Below, piece after piece: positions 13,111-23,416 of a DNA stretch of 64,000 nt (within the stretch, counting starts at the first letter, position 1; each line of letters opens with the position of its first letter). The notes under the pieces were generated by a model, which saw only the letters and a program-made list of their open reading frames with translations, had not been told where the DNA came from and searched no databases. Source of the stretch: Calycina herbarum. Taxonomy: Eukaryota; Ascomycota; Leotiomycetes; Helotiales; Pezizellaceae. The position numbers and the translations under genes were made by a program. The stretch spans positions 620,001 through 684,000 of the forward strand of contig LLEY01000003.1 of NCBI GenBank assembly GCA_001414485.1. The letters run 5' to 3'.

Positions 13111-13636
13111 AATGGGTTGGGTGAAGGATTGATTGTATGCGACAAGAATACTTAGAGGATCAACAATACAATAAGTAGCATGCCTTTACTATTGTCGTTT
13201 GACTCGGAAGGCTCATGATGCTTCGGCTCCGGCGCTAAAATGGCCGTCGCGCTGTGATTGGTCCGAGGCGGACAGCCAGCCCCCGACCTAAATAGAATAG
13301 AATGCCTCATGCTGCTCACAACCTATTCACATAAAACTCAGATATCAAAGCAGATAAAGCGCAACCTCACCCAACTTCTCACGCATTAATTCTGGGTCGC
13401 CTTCTTCTGCTCTACCTCTCGATCCTAATTTTATACTCCTTCACGCCGTTCCTGGCTTTTTCCAGCTGAATTCCTACAAAGTCTTTTTGCCTTTCCTTTC
13501 TACCAGCGACACCACAGTGTCATGAGACAGTCCTCAAAACTGATCCTGAAGACATTGAACAACTCCAGCAATCCTCTCACAACTCCATCCGACGATCACC
13601 TTGCTTGTCCAAAACTTCTTTACATGTTCCAGTAAC
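13111..13636. promoter_or_regulatory. divergent promoter region between two head-to-head genes
   Basis: 526 bp separate the two start codons. A CCAAT box on the minus strand (ATTGG near 13256) lies in a short GC-rich block (13215-13285). Pyrimidine-rich sequence near 13380-13500 probably belongs to the plus-strand leader. No TATA box is evident, as is common for housekeeping pairs. Confidence 0.45.
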
Positions 13637-16265
13637 ATGGCGCGAAGTAAAAGCAAAGTCATCACCGGCCAGGAGTTGCCCCAGAGTAATCTCCAAGGTC
13701 CAACACCAGCTGCAAACTCGATGGAAACCCTTTCTGAGTCAGCTTCCTCTTCAGCAACAACTTCCACACGTCCTCCCGGCTCCTCTTCATTTTCTGAAAT
13801 GCCTTCTCGGGTCAGTCCTCATCCCAATGCTCCTAACAATAGACAAAGCGGACCCCCATATTGACTTAGTATAGGATTTTCCAAGTCACGTGCCATCAAC
13901 CCGGCCAAGTACTGCTGAAGAAATCAGTTCAGACAGCTCATTGACCCCACCACCGGATTCTCCCTCAATTCATGCTGCCAAACATAGGAAAGCAGTGGAT
14001 GAACCTAATGCTCCTCAAATCAATTCTGGTACGGTGAATGGGTCCCTGGCCAACGTCGTCAATGCGTCGGACAACGATGTTGAAGATGAGGAAGAGGACA
14101 GCAAACCCAATCCTTACATCAAAGATGCTGTCGAATATTACGATAAAATTGACGACCGAGAAGGTTCAGTTATCACTCGCAGAAATTCCGAGGAGCCTGA
14201 AGAACCAAAAACTCCAACCACTGCAAATCGGGAGGGATCGGCAGAGGAAAAGCCGGAGCCAAAAACTCGTCATCCTTTTCCCAAATTTACACCATTCGAT
14301 GATTTTGGCGATTATTTGGTGAACGCGGAAGACATCTCTTACGAGGAGCTGTATGACCGCGCAAGTCATGTCGCTTCAGTTTTGGTGGATTATCAAAAGG
14401 AGTGGGATAATATCGACAAGGAGATTTATCGTCACGAATCATTACTCAAAGCTCAAGCCAAAAAGGCAGCAGAGATTGCAAAAGCAGCCGAAGAAGAGAA
14501 ATCCAAAGTGGAAGATCAAATTTATCTCGAGATCGCTCAAGATTACCGAGATCAGCTCAAATTTAGTCGTGTTGACTGGGAGCAATACCTGGATTCGTTT
14601 GGAAATGATGCCAAGAGTGTCGACACCGTTGAACGTCTTCGAAGTCTTCGGCTCCCCAATTTCTTAAGCAGCGTTCACAAGAGACAGAAAGGCCGAGAGC
14701 AGGAGCCCAATAAGCTTGTGGATAGACCTCTGATGGCAGAGAGAATCACCAAGGAAGAATTGGCCATGGATAAGCGCAAGCGAGGAAGGTTGATCGATCA
14801 AATCACATTTGAAGATATGAAGCAAGCCGATGTGTATGGATTTAACTATTCTTCACAGCCTCATCATGTTGGCAATCAACCTCAACCAACCTTGAATGGG
14901 AAATCCAAGACAAAAGGGGATGTATCAGATGAAGGCCGAAGTCGAAGTCAAAGAAACAAAGCACAAAAGAATTACGATCCAGATAAGAGTGCTTCCCCTG
15001 AGACTGAAAACGAAGAGCTTCCTGCAAAACGTGCCAGAAAGCCAAGGATGAACCTCGACATGGCCTTGGAATCTCAACATCGTGGCCGGAATGCAAGCCG
15101 AGGTGGTACCCCGGCAGTTAGGACTTTCCCATCTGGCAAGCGTGTCGGACGACCACCAACCAAATCAAAACTCAAAGATTTTGAAGTTCCACCCGAATCT
15201 ACCGATCCAGCATTGGAGAATGGTACAGGCCCAAGAAAGCTCGCCCCCAGAGAGGAAGAACAGCTTCAAGATGCAGCAGCTTCTCTTGTTAGCAAGCAAA
15301 AGAAGATGGTGGTTGGCCGCAATCGGGAGTATTTTGATGCCCAACCCGAGGAAGCGACCTACGGAGAGACAAGAGAGACATCGCGGCCATCTTCTTCCTC
15401 TTCAAACGAAGGAGGGAGAAAGAGAAAGAGAGAGTCGCGTAACATTGAAAGAGATGCTTCAGTTTTCGATCCTAGTCAAATGACTCCCATCCTGCCATCA
15501 AATATGTCTGTCCCTCAATCTGGCTCAGCTACTCCTGTTCCTGGTCCGGCTCCCAAGAGTAGAAAGCGTAAAGCTAAGGAGGAGGAGATTGACGAGTCGC
15601 TACTTACCACAGAACAATTGGAGGCACTTCGAAAGAAACGGGCCAAATCTGCAAAGTTATCCGAGAGTCTACGAAAACGATGGGAAAAGGGCGAAATGGC
15701 TGGTGCAATGGAAACAAGAAAGGCAACGAACGCAGCAAAGAAGGCGGCGAAGGCAGGGACAGCTACCGCTACAGGAGGGACATCAGAACCACCTGCCATA
15801 GTTCCTCCAAATCATTACAATCCAGTAGCTATCGCCAAAACTATCCAACCACAACCAATTGCTCCCGCTGACCCAGCACCCGAAGAAGCACCCGCACAAC
15901 CTGCACCGCCTGTTACATCTGCACCAAAGCGAAAGCAATCAATTTTGAAATCTCAAACCTCACCACAATCCGCGGAAAAGGCTACTACCAAGGGAAAGAA
16001 ACGAGCAAGTGCTTTACCGCCTGTTAATACCAGAAAGGCCAGCGGTAGAGCCAGAAAACCAAGTCGACTACGTATGATGGATGAGGAGGAATCGGGGGAG
16101 GAAGGATTGACGAGACAAACACGAATGAGCGAGTATGATCATTTTCAAGCTTTGACATCTCCTGGTAGTGAGGTTGTGCTGGGGAAGCGAGTCCGAAAGA
16201 ATAAGATTCCGAATCTCGCTGCGGCCATGGAGGATGATTTTGACGAAGGGGAGGATGATTACTGA
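13637..16265 (+). CDS. nuclear protein with AT-hook-like and basic/acidic segments, unknown
   Basis: Predicted as two exons, 13637-13810 and 13875-16265, joined in frame over a 64-nt intron (GTCAGT...TATAG), giving about 854 aa. The long frame has no ATG near its 5' end (it opens on DFPSHV), so the upstream exon starting MARSKSK is needed. The protein is largely disordered. It has a conserved-looking block at about residues 190-320 with a helical, coiled-coil-prone Lys/Glu stretch (VDYQKEWDNIDKEIYRHE), an AT-hook-like GKRVGRPPTKSK in the middle, several KRKRK nuclear-localisation-type clusters, a helix LRKKRAKSAKLSESLRKRWE, and an acidic tail DDFDEGEDDY. A chromatin-associated role is inferred from these features. 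I do not recognise a specific complex. Confidence 0.7.
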
Positions 16266-17044
16266 AACGATAGACCACTCGAACGTGTATAAAATCCTCT
16301 ATGATGAAGAGTACTGACGCTGGCTTTACGGAAGCTGCGTAGTACTCGAATATAATGAAAAGCGAAGTTTGCCACTTATTTTCTGCCATGGTTGTACTGC
16401 ATGATTAACTTTCGTGTGTGATGAAGCTAGGTAGCAAGTGCCACAGGAGCCTCACTAGATGATAATGCTTTAAGCCAGTCTTTGATCATTCAGCGCTTTT
16501 ATATTCTTGTCTTCCTTTAATTTATTTGCCTCTCACAGAAGTCTGGTGACTTGGATTATTCATATTTTCCCATTTCTTTAAATTACCTCTTCCCTTCTCT
16601 CTTCTCTTCACTGATTTCAAAAAGAGTAACAGCAGTCCTCTTTTTTTGATTTTCCTTCATCCCTTTCCAGCCTCTTCCCAAAAAATGGGAGAGGTTGGGC
16701 CACGCATTTTTATTCACATGCAAGCCTCAATCATAATTGCAGCCAACCAACTCTCCAGTGGAGCGGGGAACCTGCAGCTATCCCCACCTCGAGTTCGTTG
16801 GTGGTGCATCTGCAGCATTAGTGACATTACCCCGCCTTCATCCTTGGATATCGACGATAAGGATGGGAGTTGCTTGGTTTTGCCCCTCTTTCGACTGATA
16901 ACGATGGGAGAGGAGGAAGTATGGCATTCTTGCGGTCGCGATTCTTGGGCAGGTTCATGTTCAGGTACAAGTTCAAGGTCAAGCATAGATTTATGTATCT
17001 CCTAACTCAAAACCCAACCCCCCGAATACGAAGAAGCAAGAACA
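16266..17044. other. intergenic, 3' flank and CT-rich 5' flank
   Basis: Contains the 3' region of the AT-hook-like gene and a pyrimidine-rich stretch (about 16500-16690) resembling a fungal core-promoter region. Open frames here (for example 16646-17005) have no protein-like features. Confidence 0.4.
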
Positions 17045-18061
17045 ATGACACCAATAACATTCGGCCCCCCATCCCAACCATGGACCTTCGAACCTGATAC
17101 GAAAACCTACGACCTCTCCAATTCCTCGAGTAAGAAATTGAAGATTGCGACATGTGCAGGAGTGGATGGTACGAATGTGATACTTGATCCGGAGAAAACT
17201 GCTTTGGTGATTGTGGATATGCAAAATTACTTTCTGGATGAGAGGTGTATGGATCATCCTAATGGGCTGAAAGCTATTGAACCTACGATACGGGTTTTGG
17301 ATGCGTGTAGGAAGGGGGATGTACAGGTATGTAGTCTGAAAACTTTATTCTTGGATATTACTTGCCTCTTTAGAGCGGTCGTGAAGTGGGATATTGGATT
17401 CTTGAAATGGAGAAATTTCTAACTGACGAACGAGCGAACAGGTCATCTGGCTCAACTGGGGCCTCACCGACCTCGATCTCGAAACGATGCCCGCTGGTAT
17501 TCAAAGAGGCTTCATGAAAGATACCCTTCTCCAAACAACCTCCTCGATTCGACCTTGGGTTGGACTGGGTTCCGAGCTCCCAGATGGACAAGGAAGGGTA
17601 CTATTTGAGGGGTCTTGGAACGCAGATATCCACCCTAGACTCAAGGTCCATGTACAAGAAGGGGATATACATTGTGCGAAGAATCGAATGAGTGGGTTGT
17701 GGAATTCCGAACAACCGCTTTGGAAGGCTTTGAAGGAAAAGGGAAAAGAGACGATACTTTTTGCGGGTGTGAATACAGATCAATGTGTGCTGGGTACCTT
17801 GGTGGATGCGTATAATGCTGGCTGGAATTGTGTGATGGTTGACGATTGTTGTGGGACTACGACGAAGGGTGCGAGGGAAGTTTGTGTGGGGAACATTGGG
17901 GTGAGTAATCGTGTTGCTTTTCTTGCCAGCCTTCGTATATATTTTGTTATGATGATGTGATGAGGTGATTACTGACTGAGACATTGGGTGGATAGGATCA
18001 TTATGGATTTGTTGTCGATAGCAAGAGCTTCGAGAATGCCGTTTCTGGAATGTCGGTATGA
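17045..18061 (+). CDS. isochorismatase-like cysteine hydrolase
   Basis: Three exons: 17045-17326, 17442-17900 and 17996-18061 (introns GTATGT...CAG and GTGAGT...TAG), phase 0 throughout, 268 aa. Reading past the last codon into a possible third intron (GTATGA...TAG) would change only the last residues. The family triad is visible: Asp58 in VIVDMQNYF, Lys174 in HCAKNRMSG and Cys209 in GVNTDQCVLGT. The fold is the alpha/beta cysteine hydrolase shared by isochorismatases, nicotinamidases and ureidoacrylate/biuret amidohydrolases. The substrate cannot be deduced. The N-terminal extension (WTFEPDTKTYDL) is typical of the fungal cytosolic peroxyureidoacrylate/ureidoacrylate-amidohydrolase-like subgroup, by memory only. 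No signal peptide. Confidence 0.85.
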
Positions 18062-18640
18062 TTATGATGATGCGATACTTGGGAATTGTACTATTGACTT
18101 CTTAGCTGTGAGTAATCGGGGTACAGTACATTTGTGGAGATGATGTTGATATTTGCTGACGGCTTGATACTTGGATACCCAATGAATACAAACATACCGG
18201 GAAACCCACCAATAGCACGAGCTATAATTCTGCAAAGACGTGATAAGGATATGCAAATGCACGAGATGCGAGGATACGATGTGTGATTTGTTTTGTGGAG
18301 ATTCTTCTTTCTTCTTTCGGCTTTGCCAACCTCGTATTATCTTGCATACGAGAAGTCTCCGCAAAACTGCCGAAATCCACCGATGAAATATATACAAAAA
18401 ATCTGGTGTACTGGTGTTCTTCCAGTCCCATCTATGCAATTCCCCATCCCGCCATGCTGAGTGGCACTGATAGCCTATCGTGAGGCTACCCAGCCATGTG
18501 AATCCAAATGCTCCAATCCCAAAAACTCCGATCCCAATGCATCGCCATGTAGGCCCGGTATTTTAACGCTCCCAAAAAATGCAAATGCCATGCTGTGTAA
18601 ATGATTGTAGAGAAAAAAGGAAAGTTGCGTTATTGGTGGT
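18062..18640. other. convergent intergenic region
   Basis: Lies between the ends of the hydrolase gene (plus) and the small secreted protein gene (minus). No supported features were seen. Frames here overlap on both strands without protein-like composition. Confidence 0.4.
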
Positions 18641-18928
18641 TTAGTTATCGACATGCACTGTGTTTTGTGATGCGAATCTTGCTGCTGAGTTTCCATCTCC
18701 CAGACAGAGACCTTCGACACAGCATGCCGAGGGTGCCATTTGGCCGTTTAATATTGCGTCTCTTATAACCTGAGAAAATCAATGTTAGATTTTATTTGAG
18801 AGAAAGGAGGGGTAAGTGGTGTTGGAGGTACTTACGTCTGTGCATGGAATGGGTGTTGCTGCAACGAATGTGGAGGCGGAAAGGATCATGACGACGAAAG
18901 CCGATAATGAGGATGTTGAGAAATACAT
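18641..18928 (-). CDS. small secreted cysteine-containing protein, effector-like
   Basis: Two exons, 18928-18836 and 18769-18641, with a 66-nt intron (GTAAGT...CAG, phase 0), giving 73 aa. Residues 1 to about 24 form a clear signal peptide (MYFSTSSLSAFVVMILSAS, ending FVAA-TP). The mature part of about 49 aa has four cysteines: one in IPCTD and three in SACCVEGLCLGDG. The ACC-x3-C-x-GD arrangement resembles a motif I recall in fungal small secreted proteins; no disulphide pattern can be proven here. The exon junction falls right after the first cysteine segment. Too short for most gene finders; neither exon alone is a convincing open frame. A role as an apoplastic effector is inference. Confidence 0.7.
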
Positions 18929-19107
18929 TTTGAGTGGGTGATTTACTTGTATTCTTATAAACGATTGTGTTTTCTTTCCGATATCAACGAGTGAGTGTTG
19001 TTGTGGGTGAGGTGTGACGAATGTGACGCTGGATTGAAGTGGGTACTTGGGATTCTTATGGTCCAACAGGAAGGCAAATTTAAGTTGGTTGGTTTGAGAT
19101 TGACTGT

Positions 19108-19115
19108 TATAAATA
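19108..19115 (-). promoter_or_regulatory. candidate TATA box of small secreted protein gene
   Basis: TATTTATA on the minus strand, 180 bases upstream of the start codon at 18928. It is the best TATA-like match in the upstream region. The distance allows a leader of about 150 nt. Confidence 0.35.
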
Positions 19116-21852
19116 GCGAGAGGCGAAGAGACGAGTAGCGAGTGTGAAGTGTTGGGAGGCTCAGAGGGTTGGTCGGCTTTGAAACACAGAGGGAAAATTA
19201 GTATGCGAGTTGGGAATCCTGTGACTGTTGGTTGGAGATTGCAAGTAGAGCGACCGCAAACAGTCTTATACAGAGCGTACCAAGCATGAGGTAAGCCACG
19301 CTCGAGGCAACAGGTTATGAGAGATACGGTGAGGTGATAACATGGCTGGCATCGCATGGCTAGCGTGGGTACGGCTTATCCTCAGCCATTTGCAGACAAG
19401 GTGGCCATGCAAGTGGTGCTCTTGGTGGTGGATTATGCCGTATTGGTTCCCGGGTGGATGGCAAGAGTGAATGGGGCACCTTTCTCTCGCTTGCATTGCT
19501 CATACGGATATTGCCATAGCCATCAGTATTCAGCCATGGTGAAGAGTGGCTCGAACTTCGTGACATCTGTCTGTTTGGTGAGTTACCGAGGGCCCAATCC
19601 TAGCACAGAGTGGATAGACGCCACACCCGAAAGCAGGCACCTGGTTGGTGGGAAGATAAAAATAGCAGGCGAAATAAGGGTTGTTTTAGGTTAGCCGTGG
19701 CTGTGCCGATGTCCGCAGCAGACCCGAACTCGCAAACACCTGCTTCCGAGTCAACTCTTTCTTTTCCAGAACAAGAAAGAATAATACAAAGCCATGACGA
19801 CGACCACATGGAGCAGCAAGAAGAGGCAAGAGAGCCTTGATGGCGAATACAATTACGCATGTGCAAGATGTTTACTGTACATATGTACTCTTGTTGGGTA
19901 AGCGCCTCTTCGTGCTTTGATGGCTTTTTTCGTAGGGCTGGGTTTAAGCTGGGCAGCTGAGGGAGGCTTTTTCTGGTGGAAATTTGCGATTGTGAGCTTC
20001 GGGATTCGACCTATGCAGGATTTCGAATATTCCAAGAAGTCATATCGAGATTAAAGACCACATGCGCGACGTGAAGGATTTTTTGAAGTTATTTTTCATG
20101 TTTCACATAGTTCTGTTGTTCAAGTTTGCAATAGGTTCGGATTTTTGTGTGGTCGTCTTTCCATTCTGATACCGCTCTTTTACACCGTCGCCGTCTCTTC
20201 CTATGCAAGATAAGACGTTGATTAGTGAGGTGAGATGAATCATTGAGTTTGAGTATTTCAGGTACCGAGTACGAACTACTTCCAGGTCATGGGCAAAAGT
20301 TACTTACTGCCACGTGCCTTGACCTTGTTTATTTGTACGAGGTCGGGTATCTCGCGGGTCTTTTTTCACGAGGGCATCGGGCCTCATATGGATACACAAG
20401 CAATGTCACGTTGTGTTGGAATTTTGTTTGTGTCGTATTTGGAGCTTATTTTCGAGGAATCTTCTCGGTACTATCATGATCTTTCGCTTCAGCCTAAACA
20501 TACGAAGATGACTCTCGACCACGGGCAAATAATACTTGCTCTATGAGTGACGAGCTCTTGCTATGAAGAACTTCATGGATCTCATCCTAACTTTTACATT
20601 TGTTTGAAGTGAATCACGATATCTACGCAAGCCACAAGGAAAGCCAAGCGGCCGAAAATAAGAATCTCACCACCCACCCAAGAAGCTTATGCACCAGCTG
20701 CGGCTCGTGTTGGAGGCCACGGGACAAGCCAATAGGAAGCCATCGTTTGCGTTTATGGAATATAAGCGCGTGCAATGCAACACTGTATCCGGTGCGACGG
20801 TTGGGGTCCACGTTCCTTCCTCCCAAACTCGATACCGTTCAATATCCTCGACTTTGGAATTACGACCCGTCCTATAGACTCATTCGCTGCTTGCTTTTAT
20901 TGTTCTACTTGGTGAGGCACTGCCCTCTACTTAGACGTGGAGATTATTTCAAAGTAGCTGAAGGAACCAGTTCAATTCCGGGGATTGAGGGAAGAACCTT
21001 TGAAGGAAATGTGGTCTGTACAGCCACATTCCACGGCGAGCAAACTAATTTTCTAGAATCCCAGAGGATTGGATCCAGATATAGGGCTGGCATTCTGGGG
21101 AAAGAACGAGACCAATGGGTGGACTTCGATCGTAAGACAAGGATATTTGTATGAATCCTGGAGACCCGAATAATTTGGGGCATGTTTCACAGATATGGTT
21201 TTTAATCCTCACGCGAAGGTTACCTTGTTCGGTTTTTTATTTTTGATTTTTGATTTCTTTCATACTTGTTAAGTTCAGATGTTATGAGAGTGCTTGGTGT
21301 TCAAACTTTAGACTGATTAATGCTGATGATGAAAGAATTCGACTGCCATCAAACCTCATCGCTAATGTCTGATGAAGCAGTTTGGTGTCACTTGGGAGAC
21401 TAAGTCAGAAGCTATTCATACGCTCTGTTAATTTCACGCTCAGTGACCGGGGACTACGTCGCCAGACCTCTCAACATATATGCGAGTTTGTTGTCATATT
21501 TGACGCGTTCCAGTCACTACTTATTCTCCGTTCCAAGAAGATTTTCTTTCCAGTTAAATGGTCTTCCCTCTATTCTGTCAAGGGAAAATATTTATTTTAC
21601 GGAGAATGATAAAGTTAGAGCGAATTGTATTTGCAACTTGGGAGTGCCGGGCGTAATGTTCCATTTTATGCCTTATCAATCGAATCCTGGCATTGTCGAT
21701 AGTATCGACGATATCCTAAAGAGGGTACTCGACTTTTACTATCAGCTTTTACCTCAATTTATCAAGCCAGATTTTCCAAGCTCGCTTTGGTTCGATATTT
21801 GGCCCTTTTTTGACAGCAAGCTTTTTCTGATCATAATTGAAGGAAACATAGT
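19116..21852. other. gene-free stretch
   Basis: Several open frames of 60-184 codons occur (the longest 20600-21154, plus), but opposite-strand frames are equally open, and no domain, signal peptide or splice structure supports them. Nothing else was recognised. Confidence 0.4.
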
Positions 21853-21992
21853 CAAAAGGGTTACCACACCGGCCCAGAATCTTGAAAGTGTTTAGGGTTC
21901 CCAAGGGAATACAGCTTTCTGATTCGTCCAGATACCTCGTTGCCCCTATATTTTAAGTTCAAGATTCTGGACCGGCGGGGTAAACCCGGTTT
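21853..21992. mobile_element. MITE-like inverted-repeat element
   Basis: Arms of about 33 bp: the left (from 21853) contains GGGTTACCACACCGGCCCAG and AATCTTGAA; the right (to 21992) is its near inverse, with TTCAAGATTCTGGACCGG and GGGTAAACCC. Centre about 65 bp, no coding capacity. It overlaps the end of an open frame at 21443-21895, which is therefore not a gene. The target duplication is unclear. Confidence 0.65.
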
Positions 21993-22143
21993 GAAATACT
22001 GTATATATCTCTATTTGATAAAACTTCATAAGTCAGTCATGTTTTTCCGAGTTATTTTGGGGTGTTTTGATGGTTTAGCCCATGCTCTCATTTCTAAATT
22101 GATGAGATGTTTTGGTTGAAGTTTACATTAAGATGTAGCCTTA

Positions 22144-22241
22144 CTATCCCCCCTCCCCCTTGATTACATTGTACGGTGCACAGACATTTGCCATACTAAA
22201 ACGACCGTGCGCATACAATGTAATTAGGGGGGGGGGGGTAG
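22144..22241. mobile_element. MITE-like hairpin element with poly-C/poly-G ends (copy 2)
   Basis: 98 bp, starting CTATCCCCCC after a TA (22142-22143) and ending in a run of 13 G then TAG, followed by TG (mutated TA?). Inverted arms share ATTACATTGTA and its complement. The centre contains CGGTGCAC and GCCATAC. Size, C-tract ends and centre match copy 1 at 8596-8692. Confidence 0.7.
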
Positions 22242-22243
22242 TG

Positions 22244-23416
22244 GGTTGATCCTATATTTAGGCTATTTCAATAGCTGCGGAGATAGATTTTACTGCCCGA
22301 TTGGCTGGGTCGCGATCCGGCGTGTGAAACTTGATAGTGGAGCAGAGTGACATCTACTAGTAGAGACTTTTCTAGTTACACGTGTCACGGCCCGAACAGG
22401 AAGTTGTTGAACCATCATTCTACTTCACTGTTTCTCATCAAGACTCAAGAGTCAAAATATTTTGTCACTCTAAAATGACAAATTTCAGAACACCACAGGA
22501 ACATTTTCTTTCCTTTTTCAGGTCATCAAGACAAATGATTCATACCAGGAGATTCGGAGCTTTCGAAATGATCCGCGTAGCACCATTTTCCACACTCGTG
22601 TCTTAATGACTGCTTGTTGGTGTTGCCAGGACGTTACTGCATCACAGAAGTTTGCATAAATACTTGTATGAAGTTCATAACTCGGATCTAAAATATCTCC
22701 GTCTTTGATTTATTCAGATATTCAAATTTTTACGGGGCAGTTAGTTTACTCTCCTTTCTTATGGTTTTGGGGAAATGTGACGATAACCAATCGAAAAGTT
22801 CAGGTGAATACAGGTGCCACGCTTTCTCTGCATATATACCGTTACATGGTTTCCCAATATGGTACTGGTTTTAAAAATGAGCGCTTCTATTCTCCAATTA
22901 ATTACAGCACCTTCCTGCACCTGTCAAATTCGATATATGGAATCCGATCAAAGTGATTGGTCTACCCCGCTTTCCACCTTTTGCACACTTGATATTTTAT
23001 ACTCACTGGCGGAGGGAACCGGAGCTTCGGGGATATCTCCAGTTAATTCCATTTGCATAAGTGCACAATTGAACCGGATGATATCGATGGAAACCTGGAC
23101 GGATATCCATCTCCGAAGCTAATCATGTCGAATGCCTGCATGAGATCGGAATCACATCATGAGTTTTAATTCCGCTCAACGGTGATGAAATATAATAAGT
23201 AACTGGGTGGTTTCCTACGAAGTTATCAAGACAACGACTTGATCTAACTTTGGATTAAGAAAAGATAGCCCCAGTCTCATCACTTCTTTTCACTTTCGCT
23301 TTCGCAATTGCGGGAGTTGTTTCAACGAATTTACTTGCGGCCTCGCTTCCCCTTATCAACCCGACTTATTCTCATCTCACAACTAGAAGACTTATTACCC
23401 CTCTACACCTCATACG
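22244..23416. other. intergenic, upstream of P450 gene
   Basis: No gene seen. A weak inverted repeat at 23023-23120 (arms around AGCTTCGG and its complement CCGAAGCT, each beside GGATAT-like sequence) may be an old hairpin element. The CT-rich stretch 23290-23410 is the likely core promoter of the P450 gene. Confidence 0.4.

Noticed and set aside
20600..21154. 184-codon plus-strand open frame
   Set aside because: The opposite strand is equally open, composition is not protein-like, there is no domain, and no splice partners were seen.
21443..21895. 150-codon plus-strand open frame
   Set aside because: Its 3' end runs into the inverted-repeat element at 21853-21992, and no recognisable protein features are present.
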